DNA of 14,444 bases. It comes from an uncultured Alphaproteobacteria bacterium. Its GTDB lineage: Bacteria > Pseudomonadota > Alphaproteobacteria > Rs-D84. The notes under the pieces were generated by a model that saw only the letters and a program-made list of their open reading frames with translations, was not told where the DNA came from and searched no databases. The DNA is taken from NCBI GenBank assembly GCA_947305255.1, contig CAMZDE010000024.1, forward strand, positions 1 through 14,444. Reading direction: 5' to 3'. Every line of letters starts with the position of its first letter. Positions within the stretch are counted from its first letter, which is position 1. This document shows positions 4,909-12,220 of the stretch, in pieces. Position numbers and translations under genes: made by a program.

Positions 4909-6177
4909 TTACTGGTTCATGGAATTAAAGAAATCTTCGTTCGTTTTCGTCAAACGCAATTTATCAAGCAAAAATTCCATTGCTTCCAATGTTCCCATCG
5001 GGTTGATTATGCGGCGCAACACATACATTTTTGACAATGTATCTTTGGACACCAACAAATCTTCCTTACGCGTGCCGGATTTAGTAATATCAATCGCCGG
5101 ATACACGCGTTTATCAGATAATTTGCGGTCCAAAATAATTTCGCTGTTACCGGTTCCCTTAAATTCTTCGAAAACAACTTCGTCCATTTTAGAACCTGTA
5201 TCAATCAAAGCCGTCGCAATAATCGTCAACGAACCGCCACCTTCGATATTACGCGCCGCACCAAAGAAGCGTTTTGGACGTTGCAACGCATATGCGTCAA
5301 CCCCCCCAGTCAACACTTTACCACTGGACGGGACAACCGTATTGTATGCGCGCCCCAAACGTGTAATAGAATCCAACAAAATCACGACGTCTTGACCCGC
5401 CTCTACCAAACGTTTTGCCTTTTCAATAACCATTTCGGCCACTTGGATATGGCGTGTCGCCGGTTCATCAAACGTCGAAGAAATCACTTCACCGCGAACA
5501 CTACGTTGCATATCGGTCACTTCTTCTGGACGTTCGTCAATCAATAACACTATCAATTTGACATCTGGATAATTTGTCGCAATTGAATGAGCAATATTTT
5601 GCAGCATAACTGTTTTCCCAGTACGCGGTGGCGCAACAATCAGCGAACGTTGACCCTTGCCCGTTGGGGAAATCAGATCGATAACACGTGCGGACAGATT
5701 GCGGCCTTTGTCGGTATCGTTTTCAACTTCCATTTTTAATTTTTCATCTGGGTATAACGGCGTCATATCGTCAAACGAAACACGATGACGCAATTTTTCA
5801 GGATTATCGCCATTAACGCGTTCTATCGTTTCCAACGCAAAATAACGTTCAGATTCATTTTGCGGCGCCTGAATTTGACCTTCGACATAATCGCCGGTTT
5901 TAAGTCCGTATTTTTTAATCAAATTCGGCGACACATACAAATCGTCCGGTCCCGCCAGATAATTGCTTTCTGGTGCGCGCAAAAAACCGAAGCCATCTGG
6001 CATACGTTCCAACACGCCGTCACCTATTAAAACAATAGATTTATCAGCCGCGTAAACACGCATAACCGCGAAACGCAATTGCTGAACATTTAATTGCGAA
6101 GGATTTTCAATCCCCATATCTTCCGCCATTTTCAATAATTGCTGCGGAGACTTTGTCTTTAATTCATTTACATGCAT
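4909..6177 (-). CDS. rho: Transcription termination factor Rho
   Basis: Rho is a hexameric RNA-dependent ATPase and helicase that ends transcription on untranslated RNA. At 422 residues it is full length (E. coli 419). The N-terminal helical domain spans about 1-47 and the cold-shock RNA-binding domain about 50-120 (PDGFGFLR, 60-67). The ATPase core has Walker A PPRTGKT (183-189), the catalytic region LLIDERPEE (211-219), Walker B VVILLD (264-269), the Q-loop GGVDAYALQRPKRFFGAARN (291-310) and the R-loop segment GTGNSEIILDR. The ATG at 6177 was chosen because MHVNELKTKSPQQLL is the normal Rho start and AAAAGG precedes it; the frame stays open to 6360, but that part has no Rho similarity. It has its own promoter at 6233-6261 and a leader of about 50 bases. 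Confidence 0.98.
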   Translation of the reverse strand: MHVNELKTKSPQQLLKMAEDMGIENPSQLNVQQLRFAVMRVYAADKSIVLIGDGVLERMPDGFGFLRAPESNYLAGPDDLYVSPNLIKKYGLKTGDYVEGQIQAPQNESERYFALETIERVNGDNPEKLRHRVSFDDMTPLYPDEKLKMEVENDTDKGRNLSARVIDLISPTGKGQRSLIVAPPRTGKTVMLQNIAHSIATNYPDVKLIVLLIDERPEEVTDMQRSVRGEVISSTFDEPATRHIQVAEMVIEKAKRLVEAGQDVVILLDSITRLGRAYNTVVPSSGKVLTGGVDAYALQRPKRFFGAARNIEGGGSLTIIATALIDTGSKMDEVVFEEFKGTGNSEIILDRKLSDKRVYPAIDITKSGTRKEDLLVSKDTLSKMYVLRRIINPMGTLEAMEFLLDKLRLTKTNEDFFNSMNQ

Positions 6178-6232
6178 AAAAAATACCTTTTTTGGAAATT
6201 GCAACCAGAGAATTCCGGTGCCTGATAAACGT

Positions 6233-6261
6233 ATTATAGTAAATTTTAACGAAAAAGTCAA
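6233..6261 (-). promoter_or_regulatory. Sigma70-type promoter of rho
   Basis: On the minus strand, TTGACT (6261-6256) and TATAAT (6238-6233) are separated by 17 bp. The ATG is 55 bp downstream of the -10. rho is often autoregulated through its leader; no decisive structure is visible here. Confidence 0.75.
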
Positions 6262-6322
6262 GTTCCCCGAATGTCTCACGAAGAACCTGACCCAAATCCA
6301 CAAGGGAACAATAGAAACGTAA

Positions 6323-6436
6323 TTACCGTCTTTCTGGGGATGCCTGAACCATGCCGGCATCTTTCAAACGTTCTAATAAATTTACCTTGGCTTTTACGTT
6401 TGCACGGCCTTTGCCGAAAGATTTTGTTTTTTCCAT
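6323..6436 (-). CDS. 37-residue basic protein, unrecognised
   Basis: The predicted protein opens MEKTKSFGKGRANVKAK, continues VNLLERLKDAGMVQASPERR and then meets TAA. It is basic, has no membrane segment and would form one amphipathic helix (VKAKVNLLERLKDAG). The ATG at 6436 follows AAAGGTAAG. A promoter lies upstream at 6480-6507, so it has every signal of an expressed gene despite its size. It sits between the OmpA-like lipoprotein gene and rho, all on the same strand. The composition (K/R-rich N-terminus, short helix) would fit an RNA- or ribosome-associated peptide, but that is a guess. No family recognised. Confidence 0.65.
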   Translation of the reverse strand: MEKTKSFGKGRANVKAKVNLLERLKDAGMVQASPERR

Positions 6437-6479
6437 TTTATCTTACCTTTGTCAACAACATCTCTCTGGTAACAGAGAA

Positions 6480-6507
6480 AACATACCAAATCAAAATTTT
6501 TTGTCAA
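6480..6507 (-). promoter_or_regulatory. Promoter of the 37-residue protein gene
   Basis: On minus, TTGACA (6507-6502) and TATGTT (6485-6480) are 16 bp apart. A second TTGACAAAAA begins 14 bp further upstream, and a 6-bp dyad with a GTAA/TTAC centre (6463-6478) covers the expected start point, a position suited to an operator. Confidence 0.55.
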
Positions 6508-6533
6508 GCCTTTTTGTCAATTATTTACCATTT

Positions 6534-7985
6534 TTACATATATTCGCATTCTTCACATTCGTCAACATCGTCTGTTTCAGTATATTCTTCAACGACAATC
6601 GGCGCGACATTTGTTTTTGGTTGTTCGGTATAGTGCACTTCTTTGACCACACGAACACGGCGATTTTCTGCATTTGGTGTATTATTAGGTGTTGGAACCT
6701 TTAAATCTTCTTCACCCGCAGAAACCGCAATTATCTGGTTTGACGGAATACCATATTTAATCAGCATTTTTTGAACCGCCTCTGCCCTGCGTCCGCCCAG
6801 TGCATAATTATAATTGCTGGATCCCGCGGTATCAGTATGCCCAACCACAGAAACTTTGATATTCTTGTTTGCCTGGGTCGTGCTGGCCAATTTTCTGATT
6901 AAATCTTCATATTCAGGTTTAATTGTTGATTGGTTGAAATCAAAACGAATTTCGAAAATTTCTTCCATTACGTGCTGTTTTGGTTCCAATGGAATCTGTT
7001 GCACTTTGATAATAGTCTTTTCGTTGTTCGCTTTCACTGGTTCTTTGTTATTCAAAGCGTCCAAACGTTCGTTTATTGCCAACAAATCCGCACGCATCGC
7101 CGTCATAATATCAATAAATTCATCACGCGACACATAATCAGGATTCAAATCAACATCTTGGTATTCTTCTGAAACTTCTTGATATTCTTCACCACCATTC
7201 ACGCCATAAATATTCTGGTTGAATACCAACGGTTGCGCCTGGGCCGCCACCGGCTGCGCCGCAGGGACAGGAACCACCTGAACCAAATTAGATGGGATAT
7301 TCACATTATTAACAATTACCAAACCTTCGCGAGCGCGCGTTGAACCCGACATAGCAGACAAACTATGCGTTTCAGGATAATATTGTTCTGATGCATGTGG
7401 CAACGTTTCCGCAACAGTTGTTGTCGGCATTGGCGCAACAGTTTTACCTTCTATGCAATCACGCAAAGCCTGCATCGTTGCAAAGAAACGATTTTTGCAT
7501 TCCAACGCAGTTGCACCCTGCCCGCTGGCCGATGCAGACAACCAACAATCGAATTTTGCCTGACTTTCTGCGGCCAATTGGGGTTGCAATTGAATCGCGT
7601 CGCTTTTTAACATATCAATCAATTCATTATAGGCGTTATATATTTCAAATCTTTCGTTTTCCGAAGACACACGCCAATTTTCAAGACTCTCTGGGAAAGG
7701 TCTTTCGCCTGAAAAAGCACCAATCGCCTTTTGCGCGAACAATTCGCCAACATCAGGATAACCACTGGTGCGCGCGTTATACACCGCATACGAACGATAA
7801 TTCATCGCCAATTGATTCAAGAAAGAATCTTTGTGTGGTGCAGAATATACATCTAAATTTTCAACGTAATCTACCCCCGGCGTTTCATACACCGCATTCT
7901 CATTGTTCCCACGCATTCCGGCACAACCGGCCAAAAACGCAGCCCCAGCCACGGCAAAAACACACAAAGAAATTCTGTTATTCAT
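6534..7985 (-). CDS. OmpA/Pal-family peptidoglycan-binding lipoprotein
   Basis: The 483-residue protein has a lipoprotein signal (lipobox LAGC, Cys21) and should be anchored in the outer membrane. Residues about 50-180 form an N-terminal domain of the kind found in alphaproteobacterial OmpA lipoproteins (FLNQLAMNYRSYAVYNAR; FAQKAIGAFSGE; AKFDCWLSA; ALECKNRFFATMQAL). A Pro/Ala/Gln-rich linker (about 230-255), an acidic EEYQEVSEEYQDVD repeat and a short helix with NERLDALNNKEP follow. The OmpA domain is at about 343-448, with the peptidoglycan-binding motif GHTDTAG (D385) and NRRVRV (R442/R443). An acidic 30-residue tail ends DDVDECEECEYM, which is unusual. AGGGAAA precedes the ATG. It links the outer membrane to the cell wall. 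Longer than Pal (about 170 residues), so not called pal. Confidence 0.9.
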   Translation of the reverse strand: MNNRISLCVFAVAGAAFLAGCAGMRGNNENAVYETPGVDYVENLDVYSAPHKDSFLNQLAMNYRSYAVYNARTSGYPDVGELFAQKAIGAFSGERPFPESLENWRVSSENERFEIYNAYNELIDMLKSDAIQLQPQLAAESQAKFDCWLSASASGQGATALECKNRFFATMQALRDCIEGKTVAPMPTTTVAETLPHASEQYYPETHSLSAMSGSTRAREGLVIVNNVNIPSNLVQVVPVPAAQPVAAQAQPLVFNQNIYGVNGGEEYQEVSEEYQDVDLNPDYVSRDEFIDIMTAMRADLLAINERLDALNNKEPVKANNEKTIIKVQQIPLEPKQHVMEEIFEIRFDFNQSTIKPEYEDLIRKLASTTQANKNIKVSVVGHTDTAGSSNYNYALGGRRAEAVQKMLIKYGIPSNQIIAVSAGEEDLKVPTPNNTPNAENRRVRVVKEVHYTEQPKTNVAPIVVEEYTETDDVDECEECEYM

Positions 7986-8020
7986 AATATTTCCCTTTCC
8001 CTTGGTTAATAATCTTTATG

Positions 8021-8049
8021 ATTATACCTATTTTTCAAAATCTAGTAAA
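8021..8049 (-). promoter_or_regulatory. Promoter of the OmpA-family lipoprotein gene
   Basis: On minus, TTTACT (8049-8044) and TATAAT (8026-8021) are 17 bp apart, 35 bp before the ATG. No terminator separates this gene from the one upstream, so read-through from 8073-8894 is also possible. Confidence 0.6.
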
Positions 8050-8072
8050 GAGAAAAAGAGCATAAAAATAAA

Positions 8073-8894
8073 TTATTTTTCTAATGCTTGGGTTGCCAAT
8101 TGTCCCAACGACGGTAACATAGATTGGAATCCGCCACCACCCGCCGAAGAAACAGCCTGAATAACCGCTTCGGTTCCCGACGCACCGCTGGTTTTACCAA
8201 CACCACTTAACGTCTGGGTCAAAAATCCGCCCCACAATTCACGTTTCGCAGCACGCATTTTCGCCGGCGCACATTTTTCAGATTTTTCAATCAACCTTGA
8301 AATCTTGGCCGCTTCTGATTCTGTATAATCTTCTTCGCCAAATGGAATCTTGGCAAAAATGTCATAAAGATTCGAAACAGTTTGACAGTTTTTCGGATTA
8401 TTTATATCACAAACCCGTGCCGAACTGGCCTTAGGAAATTTGAACCAAATCATATCGGCATTATTTCGACCTGTGAAACGTTCATAGCAAACTTCATTTT
8501 TGTCAGCAATATCCATAAAACTTTGATAAAAACCATCTTCGGATCTTGAATCTAAAACACTATCAGGATAATTCGAACACGGCTGGCCCAAACCATACGC
8601 CGCAGATTCCGCATCCATATCGCCTGTTTTTGCCCATTCTTTGACCAAATCATTCACAACACGAATTTCTTCACTGGTTGGAACACAATCCGCCGTCAAT
8701 TGTTGCTGTTGCGCGTTCAGATTTTTAACACTGCCCACCAAATTAATCACTGTCGGCAACAAACTGGTCGCCGAATCAACCGCCGCAGTTTCCTGCTTTT
8801 TCACAGAAGCAGCCTTTTTCACACTGACCGCAGCTGGCGCAAACGACGGCGTCAGACAAACCAGCGCAATGAAAATATATAGCAATCTTTTCAT
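8073..8894 (-). CDS. Secreted six-cysteine protein, unknown function
   Basis: The 273-residue product has a signal peptide (MKRLLYIFIALVCLTPSFAPAA, cleavage probably after APAA). The mature protein starts with a Lys/Ala/Ser/Val-rich stretch and a helix (TVINLVGSVKNLNAQQQQL). Six cysteines follow, evenly spread: TADC, QPC, NEVC, ARVC, KNC and SEKC, an even number that suits three disulfides in the periplasm. The C-terminus is Gly/Ser/Ala-rich (GASGTEAVIQAVSSAGGGGF) and ends in a short helix. AAGAGAGA precedes the ATG at 8894. It lies upstream of the OmpA-like lipoprotein gene on the same strand and may be part of the same envelope unit. No family is recognised. Confidence 0.8.
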   Translation of the reverse strand: MKRLLYIFIALVCLTPSFAPAAVSVKKAASVKKQETAAVDSATSLLPTVINLVGSVKNLNAQQQQLTADCVPTSEEIRVVNDLVKEWAKTGDMDAESAAYGLGQPCSNYPDSVLDSRSEDGFYQSFMDIADKNEVCYERFTGRNNADMIWFKFPKASSARVCDINNPKNCQTVSNLYDIFAKIPFGEEDYTESEAAKISRLIEKSEKCAPAKMRAAKRELWGGFLTQTLSGVGKTSGASGTEAVIQAVSSAGGGGFQSMLPSLGQLATQALEK

Positions 8895-8910
8895 TCTCTC
8901 TTGTTAATGT

Positions 8911-8916
8911 ATTATA
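8911..8916 (-). promoter_or_regulatory. -10 element for the gene at 8073-8894
   Basis: A perfect TATAAT lies 16 bp upstream of the ATG on minus. At 17 bp spacing the -35 is TTTATA (8939-8934), weak. The region of 89 bp between this gene and lptC holds divergent promoters. Confidence 0.5.
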
Positions 8917-8947
8917 TCACAAAAAAAACATTATATAAATATAAAAA

Positions 8948-8976
8948 TTGCATTTTTATTTTCAAACATATACACT
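8948..8976 (+). promoter_or_regulatory. Promoter placing +1 at the lptC ATG
   Basis: TTGCAT (8948-8953) and TACACT (8971-8976) are 17 bp apart. The ATG at 8984 lies 8 bases past the -10, at the expected transcription start. No ribosome site is seen, so the mRNA may be leaderless. Confidence 0.45.
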
Positions 8977-8983
8977 ATGGGTT

Positions 8984-9463
8984 ATGACAACGTATCGTCG
9001 CAATTTTATAATCATTTCTAAGCATAAAAGACTTATGCGATTATGGCAATTTTTCTTTACTGGCTGGGGATTGGTGATGGTTATTGTCTTGGTTGCGGCG
9101 CCATTGTTCACTAAACAAATTTTATGGACGCCGATAACCGCTATAAATATGAAAGACATGGTGTCTAATCAATTCAAAATGACAAACGCATCATTCGTTG
9201 GCACCGATAAAGATAATAATCCTTTTAAAATTCATGCGGCATCTGGATACCAGAAATACAACACCCCCGACATAGTCTTTCTTGAAAAACCATATGGAAC
9301 AATCGTCCGTTCTACTGACCAAGGCAAGGTCACAGACAACATACGGGCGAATCGCGGACAATTCAATCATCGTGAAAAAGTATTAACATTATTCGACAAC
9401 GTCCGCGTTGATTCCAGCAACGGGGATAAATTTCTAACTGAAAAATTGGTGGTAAAATTATGA
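8984..9463 (+). CDS. lptC: LPS transport protein LptC
   Basis: LptC is the bitopic inner-membrane part of the LptBFGC machine; it takes LPS from LptBFG and passes it to LptA in the periplasm. The 159-residue product has a basic N-terminus, one membrane helix at about 36-50 (LVMVIVLVAAPLF) and a periplasmic beta domain with the family pattern: MTNASFVGTDKDNNPFKIHA, then VFLEKPYGTIV, RANRGQFNHREKVLTLFDNV and a final GDKFLTEKLVVKL. It is shorter than E. coli LptC (191). The start at 8984 is preferred over an ATG at 9035, which would leave the helix at the extreme N-terminus and has no ribosome site either. The stop overlaps the lptB start as ATGA, so the two are translationally coupled. lptA, normally between them, is missing. 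Confidence 0.85.
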   Translation: MTTYRRNFIIISKHKRLMRLWQFFFTGWGLVMVIVLVAAPLFTKQILWTPITAINMKDMVSNQFKMTNASFVGTDKDNNPFKIHAASGYQKYNTPDIVFLEKPYGTIVRSTDQGKVTDNIRANRGQFNHREKVLTLFDNVRVDSSNGDKFLTEKLVVKL

Positions 9464-10191
9464 TAAAAAAATCTGTATTACGGGTTGAACATTTATCGAA
9501 AAATTATGGCAAACGCGTGGTGTTACGCGATGTATCCATGATTGCAAATCAAGGCGAATCAATCGGCCTGTTGGGGCCAAATGGTGCCGGAAAAACAACT
9601 GCGTTTTATTGTATCACCGGACAATTGGCGGCATCTAATGGACAAATCTTTTTGAATTCCCAAGATATTACCCACCTGCCGTTTTACCAACGTTCACGTT
9701 TGCATATTGGATATTTACCCCAAGAAAACAGCGTTTTCCGTGGTCTGTCTGTCGAAGATAATATTATGGCAATTTTGGAAGTTGTCGAACCGGACAAGAA
9801 AAAGCGTATTGAAAAATTAAATGCACTGCTTGATGAATTTGCTATCGCATTTTTACGCAAAAGTCCTGCAACTGCATTATCTGGTGGTGAACGTCGTCGT
9901 GTTGAAATTGCGCGTGCATTGGCAAACGACCCAAAATTTATTTTGCTGGACGAACCTTTCGCTGGAATTGACCCAATCGCAGTGAACGAAATTCGTTCAT
10001 TGGTTTCGCAATTAAAACACCGCGGTTTGGGCGTAATTATCACCGACCATAACGTCCGTGAAACTTTGGGCATTACTGACCGTAGTTATGTTTTGCACGA
10101 CGGCATGATTTTGAAACACGGAACGACCGACGAAATTGTCAGAGATAATATGGTCAAGAAAGTCTATCTGGGTGAAAATTTCACTATGTAA
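9460..10191 (+). CDS. lptB: LPS export ABC transporter ATP-binding protein LptB
   Basis: LptB is the cytoplasmic ATPase that drives extraction of LPS from the inner membrane by LptFG. The 243 residues match the family length (about 241). Motifs are Walker A GPNGAGKTT (39-47), Q-loop Q88 (GYLPQENSVFRGLSVEDN, characteristic of LptB), signature LSGGERRR (140-147), Walker B ILLDEP (161-166) with the family's FAGIDP, and the switch histidine H197 in ITDHN. The ATG overlaps the lptC stop. The C-terminus VKKVYLGENFTM fits LptB. The genes often found next, rpoN and hpf, are absent; enolase follows 61 bp later with no terminator between, so the three may be co-transcribed. Confidence 0.97.
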   Translation: MIKKSVLRVEHLSKNYGKRVVLRDVSMIANQGESIGLLGPNGAGKTTAFYCITGQLAASNGQIFLNSQDITHLPFYQRSRLHIGYLPQENSVFRGLSVEDNIMAILEVVEPDKKKRIEKLNALLDEFAIAFLRKSPATALSGGERRRVEIARALANDPKFILLDEPFAGIDPIAVNEIRSLVSQLKHRGLGVIITDHNVRETLGITDRSYVLHDGMILKHGTTDEIVRDNMVKKVYLGENFTM

Positions 10192-10252
10192 AACCAATTT
10201 TTTAACATTAACAAAAAAAACAAAAAGCAACACACAAAGGAGATTAAGGATT

Positions 10253-11515
10253 ATGTTTGCTATTGATAAAATTCACGCGCGCCAAATAATGGACAGCCGT
10301 GGCAACCCAACGATTGAATGTGATGTAACATTGTCAAACGGTGCATTCGGACGTGCATCTGTACCATCGGGCGCATCAACTGGTTCTTTTGAAGCATTGG
10401 AATTACGCGACGGCGGAACATCATATATGGGCAAAGGCGTATCAAAGGCTGTCAAAAACGTGAATAAAATTATCGCACCTGCATTAATTGGAATGAACGG
10501 CGAAAACCAAACAGAAATTGATGAAAAAATGTTGGCTTTGGACGGCACACCAAACAAAGATAAATTAGGGGCGAACGCGATTTTATCTGTATCTTTGGCG
10601 GTTGCGCACGCGGTTGCGAATGCAAAACATATTCCACTTTATAAACACATCGCAGAAATATTCGGCAACGCAAATCCACACGTTTTACCGCGCCCAATGA
10701 TGAACATAATTAACGGCGGCGCACATGCAGACAATGGTCTGGACGCCCAAGAATTTATGATTATTCCAAACGGTGCAACCGACGAAGTATCGGCGATTCG
10801 CATGGGATCTGAAATATTTCATAATTTGAAAACGATATTAAAGAAAGATAAACACAGCACAAACGTCGGCGACGAAGGCGGTTTTGCACCAAACTTTAAC
10901 ACTTGCCGCGAAGCATTAGACACAATTGTATCGGCGATTCGCGCGGCAGGATACACACCTGGGGCACAGGTTTCAATTGGATTAGACGTTGCATCATCTG
11001 AATTTTACGCGGACGGAATTTATAAATTCGAAGGCGAAACAAAAACATCTGATGAAATGATTGAATTCTATGAAAAATTAATCAGCGATTATCCGATTAT
11101 TTCAATCGAAGACGGCCTGGCCGAAGAAGATTGGACGGGTTGGAAAAAACTGACTGAAAAAATCGGTGGCAAATGTCAACTGGTCGGCGACGATTTGTTC
11201 GTCACAAATCCGATTCGTTTGAACAAAGGAATTGAAAACGGCGTTGCGAACGCGATATTAATCAAAGTCAACCAAATCGGATCTTTGACTGAAACATTGC
11301 GCGCTATTAAAATGGCAAAGGATGCAAAATACGGCGTTGTGATTTCCCACCGCAGTGGCGAAACCGAAGACACAACAATCGCAGATTTGGCGGTTGCAAC
11401 TAATGCCGGACAAATAAAAACAGGATCTATGTCGCGCACTGACCGTATGGCGAAATATAATCAATTGATTCGTATCGAAGAAGAATTAGGCAACACTGCG
11501 ACATATGGTAAATAA
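10253..11515 (+). CDS. eno: Enolase (phosphopyruvate hydratase)
   Basis: Enolase converts 2-phosphoglycerate to phosphoenolpyruvate in glycolysis and is often part of the RNA degradosome. The 420 residues are close to the usual 425-432. The substrate loop is SGASTGSFEALELRD (39-53). The catalytic acid/base pair is E208 (VGDEGGFAP) and K338 (LIKVNQIGS). Magnesium ligands are D245, E286 and D313. The enolase signature region runs from LIKVNQIGSLTET, with SHRSGETEDT at 365-374. AAAGGAG lies 9 bases before the ATG at 10253; the frame remains open upstream into lptB, but that part has no enolase similarity. No clear promoter is visible in the 61-bp gap, which is A-rich. Confidence 0.98.
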   Translation: MFAIDKIHARQIMDSRGNPTIECDVTLSNGAFGRASVPSGASTGSFEALELRDGGTSYMGKGVSKAVKNVNKIIAPALIGMNGENQTEIDEKMLALDGTPNKDKLGANAILSVSLAVAHAVANAKHIPLYKHIAEIFGNANPHVLPRPMMNIINGGAHADNGLDAQEFMIIPNGATDEVSAIRMGSEIFHNLKTILKKDKHSTNVGDEGGFAPNFNTCREALDTIVSAIRAAGYTPGAQVSIGLDVASSEFYADGIYKFEGETKTSDEMIEFYEKLISDYPIISIEDGLAEEDWTGWKKLTEKIGGKCQLVGDDLFVTNPIRLNKGIENGVANAILIKVNQIGSLTETLRAIKMAKDAKYGVVISHRSGETEDTTIADLAVATNAGQIKTGSMSRTDRMAKYNQLIRIEEELGNTATYGK

Positions 11516-11722
11516 ATGTTGATGGGAATAAACATCTTGGCGATTATAAAATACGCGGTTGCCATAACTATTTTGGTCTGTATAGTATTGGCACCGACGT
11601 ATTTGGCCGCCGTCAATGAACGTGAAAAAATCGATAGAATGCGAATACGTTGCAGCGTTTTGTTGTTTGGTTGGTCGATTGTCGGTTGGATTTATTCCCT
11701 GATTGTTTCCGCAAAAAAATAG
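11516..11722 (+). CDS. Small membrane protein resembling superinfection-immunity family
   Basis: The 68-residue protein has two hydrophobic segments, about 6-31 and 46-63, linked by a charged loop (NEREKIDRMRIR). The C-terminal part, FGWSIVGWIYSLIVSAKK, resembles the GW-x-x-x-GW membrane motif of the Imm_superinfect family (T4 Imm-like small proteins, also common in bacterial genomes outside phages). The ATG follows the eno stop with no gap, and only a poor ribosome site (GGTAAATAA) is present; translation probably depends on eno. A second ATG at 11522 is possible. A terminator follows 14 bp after the stop. Family membership is by eye and function in the cell is unknown. Confidence 0.6.
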   Translation: MLMGINILAIIKYAVAITILVCIVLAPTYLAAVNEREKIDRMRIRCSVLLFGWSIVGWIYSLIVSAKK

Positions 11723-11735
11723 AAAAAATAGTCAC

Positions 11736-11766
11736 AAAAAAAACCATCGAAATCGGTGGTTTTTTT
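11736..11766. terminator. Bidirectional Rho-independent terminator
   Basis: ACCATCG (11743-11749) pairs with CGGTGGT (11754-11760), one G-U pair, loop AAAT, flanked by A and T runs on both sides. It ends the eno unit on plus. On minus it has a U-tract of at least six and could end the candidate RNA at 11770-11885. Confidence 0.85.
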
Positions 11767-11885
11767 GTATGCGCATTGTGAAAACAAATTCCTTTGATGT
11801 GGCAATCCAATCAAACTTAACTTAGGGATCAAGCCGTTGAACGGGGATTGAATCACCACATCAAAGAAACCATCACTAAATCGTC
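11767..11885 (-). ncRNA. Candidate structured small RNA
   Basis: Between two terminators lies a region without a gene but with strong structure. CTTTGATGTGG (11792-11802) pairs perfectly with CCACATCAAAG (11856-11866), 11 bp. Directly inside, CAATCC (11803-11808) pairs with GGATTG (11845-11850), and CCGT/ACGG (11834-11844) makes an inner hairpin. A TATAAT (11895-11890, minus) lies upstream and the terminator at 11736-11766 downstream, so on minus an RNA of about 120-150 bases would have both a start and an end; the -35 is weak. The plus strand has no promoter here. I checked by eye against 4.5S, 6S and common riboswitch motifs and saw no match. It could instead be a small palindromic repeat or an operator. 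Confidence 0.4.
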
Positions 11886-11932
11886 AATAATTATAACCAA
11901 ACCACGAAATAAAATCCAGCAAAAAAATTAGC

Positions 11933-11961
11933 AAAAAAAACCGCCTCCAAAAGGCGGTTTT
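11933..11961 (-). terminator. Rho-independent terminator of the tiny lipoprotein gene
   Basis: CCGCCT (11941-11946) pairs with AGGCGG (11952-11957). On minus an eight-U tract follows. It is 35 bp past the stop of the gene at 11996. Confidence 0.8.
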
Positions 11962-11995
11962 CAAATTTTGTTTTCCAATTCAAAATTTATTTTGA

Positions 11996-12136
11996 TTAAT
12001 TGCAGCTGCCAATCAATTTAGAAATTGAAATATCTTTGTGCAACAAGAAATCATATTCGCAATTACCAGAACGATAAGAACCTGTGCACGCTGCCAAAGT
12101 CAAAACAGCAAACAAAGCCAACAATAATTTTTTCAT
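11996..12136 (-). CDS. Tiny lipoprotein, 46 residues
   Basis: The reading frame encodes MKKLLLALFAVLTLAAC followed by a 29-residue polar stretch (TGSYRSGNCEYDFLLHKDIS, then ISKLIGSCN) and TAA. The signal sequence and lipobox LAAC are textbook, so a mature lipopeptide of 30 residues is expected in the envelope. Two further cysteines (GNC, GSC) could form a disulfide. AAGGAGA precedes the ATG at 12136 by 7 bases, and both a promoter (12183-12211) and a terminator are present, so it is an independent transcription unit. It is in the size range of entericidin-like and Lpp-like lipopeptides, but no sequence match is seen. It is too short for most gene callers. Confidence 0.8.
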   Translation of the reverse strand: MKKLLLALFAVLTLAACTGSYRSGNCEYDFLLHKDISISKLIGSCN

Positions 12137-12182
12137 GAATAATCTCCTTTTTTCATTTGTGTTTGATTACCAAACCGATTGA

Positions 12183-12211
12183 ATTGTAGAGAATATATTC
12201 CGCATCTACAA
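12183..12211 (-). promoter_or_regulatory. Promoter of the tiny lipoprotein gene
   Basis: On minus, TTGTAG (12211-12206) and TACAAT (12188-12183) are separated by 17 bp, 46 bp before the ATG. Confidence 0.6.
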
Positions 12212-12220
12212 GTAAAAAAT

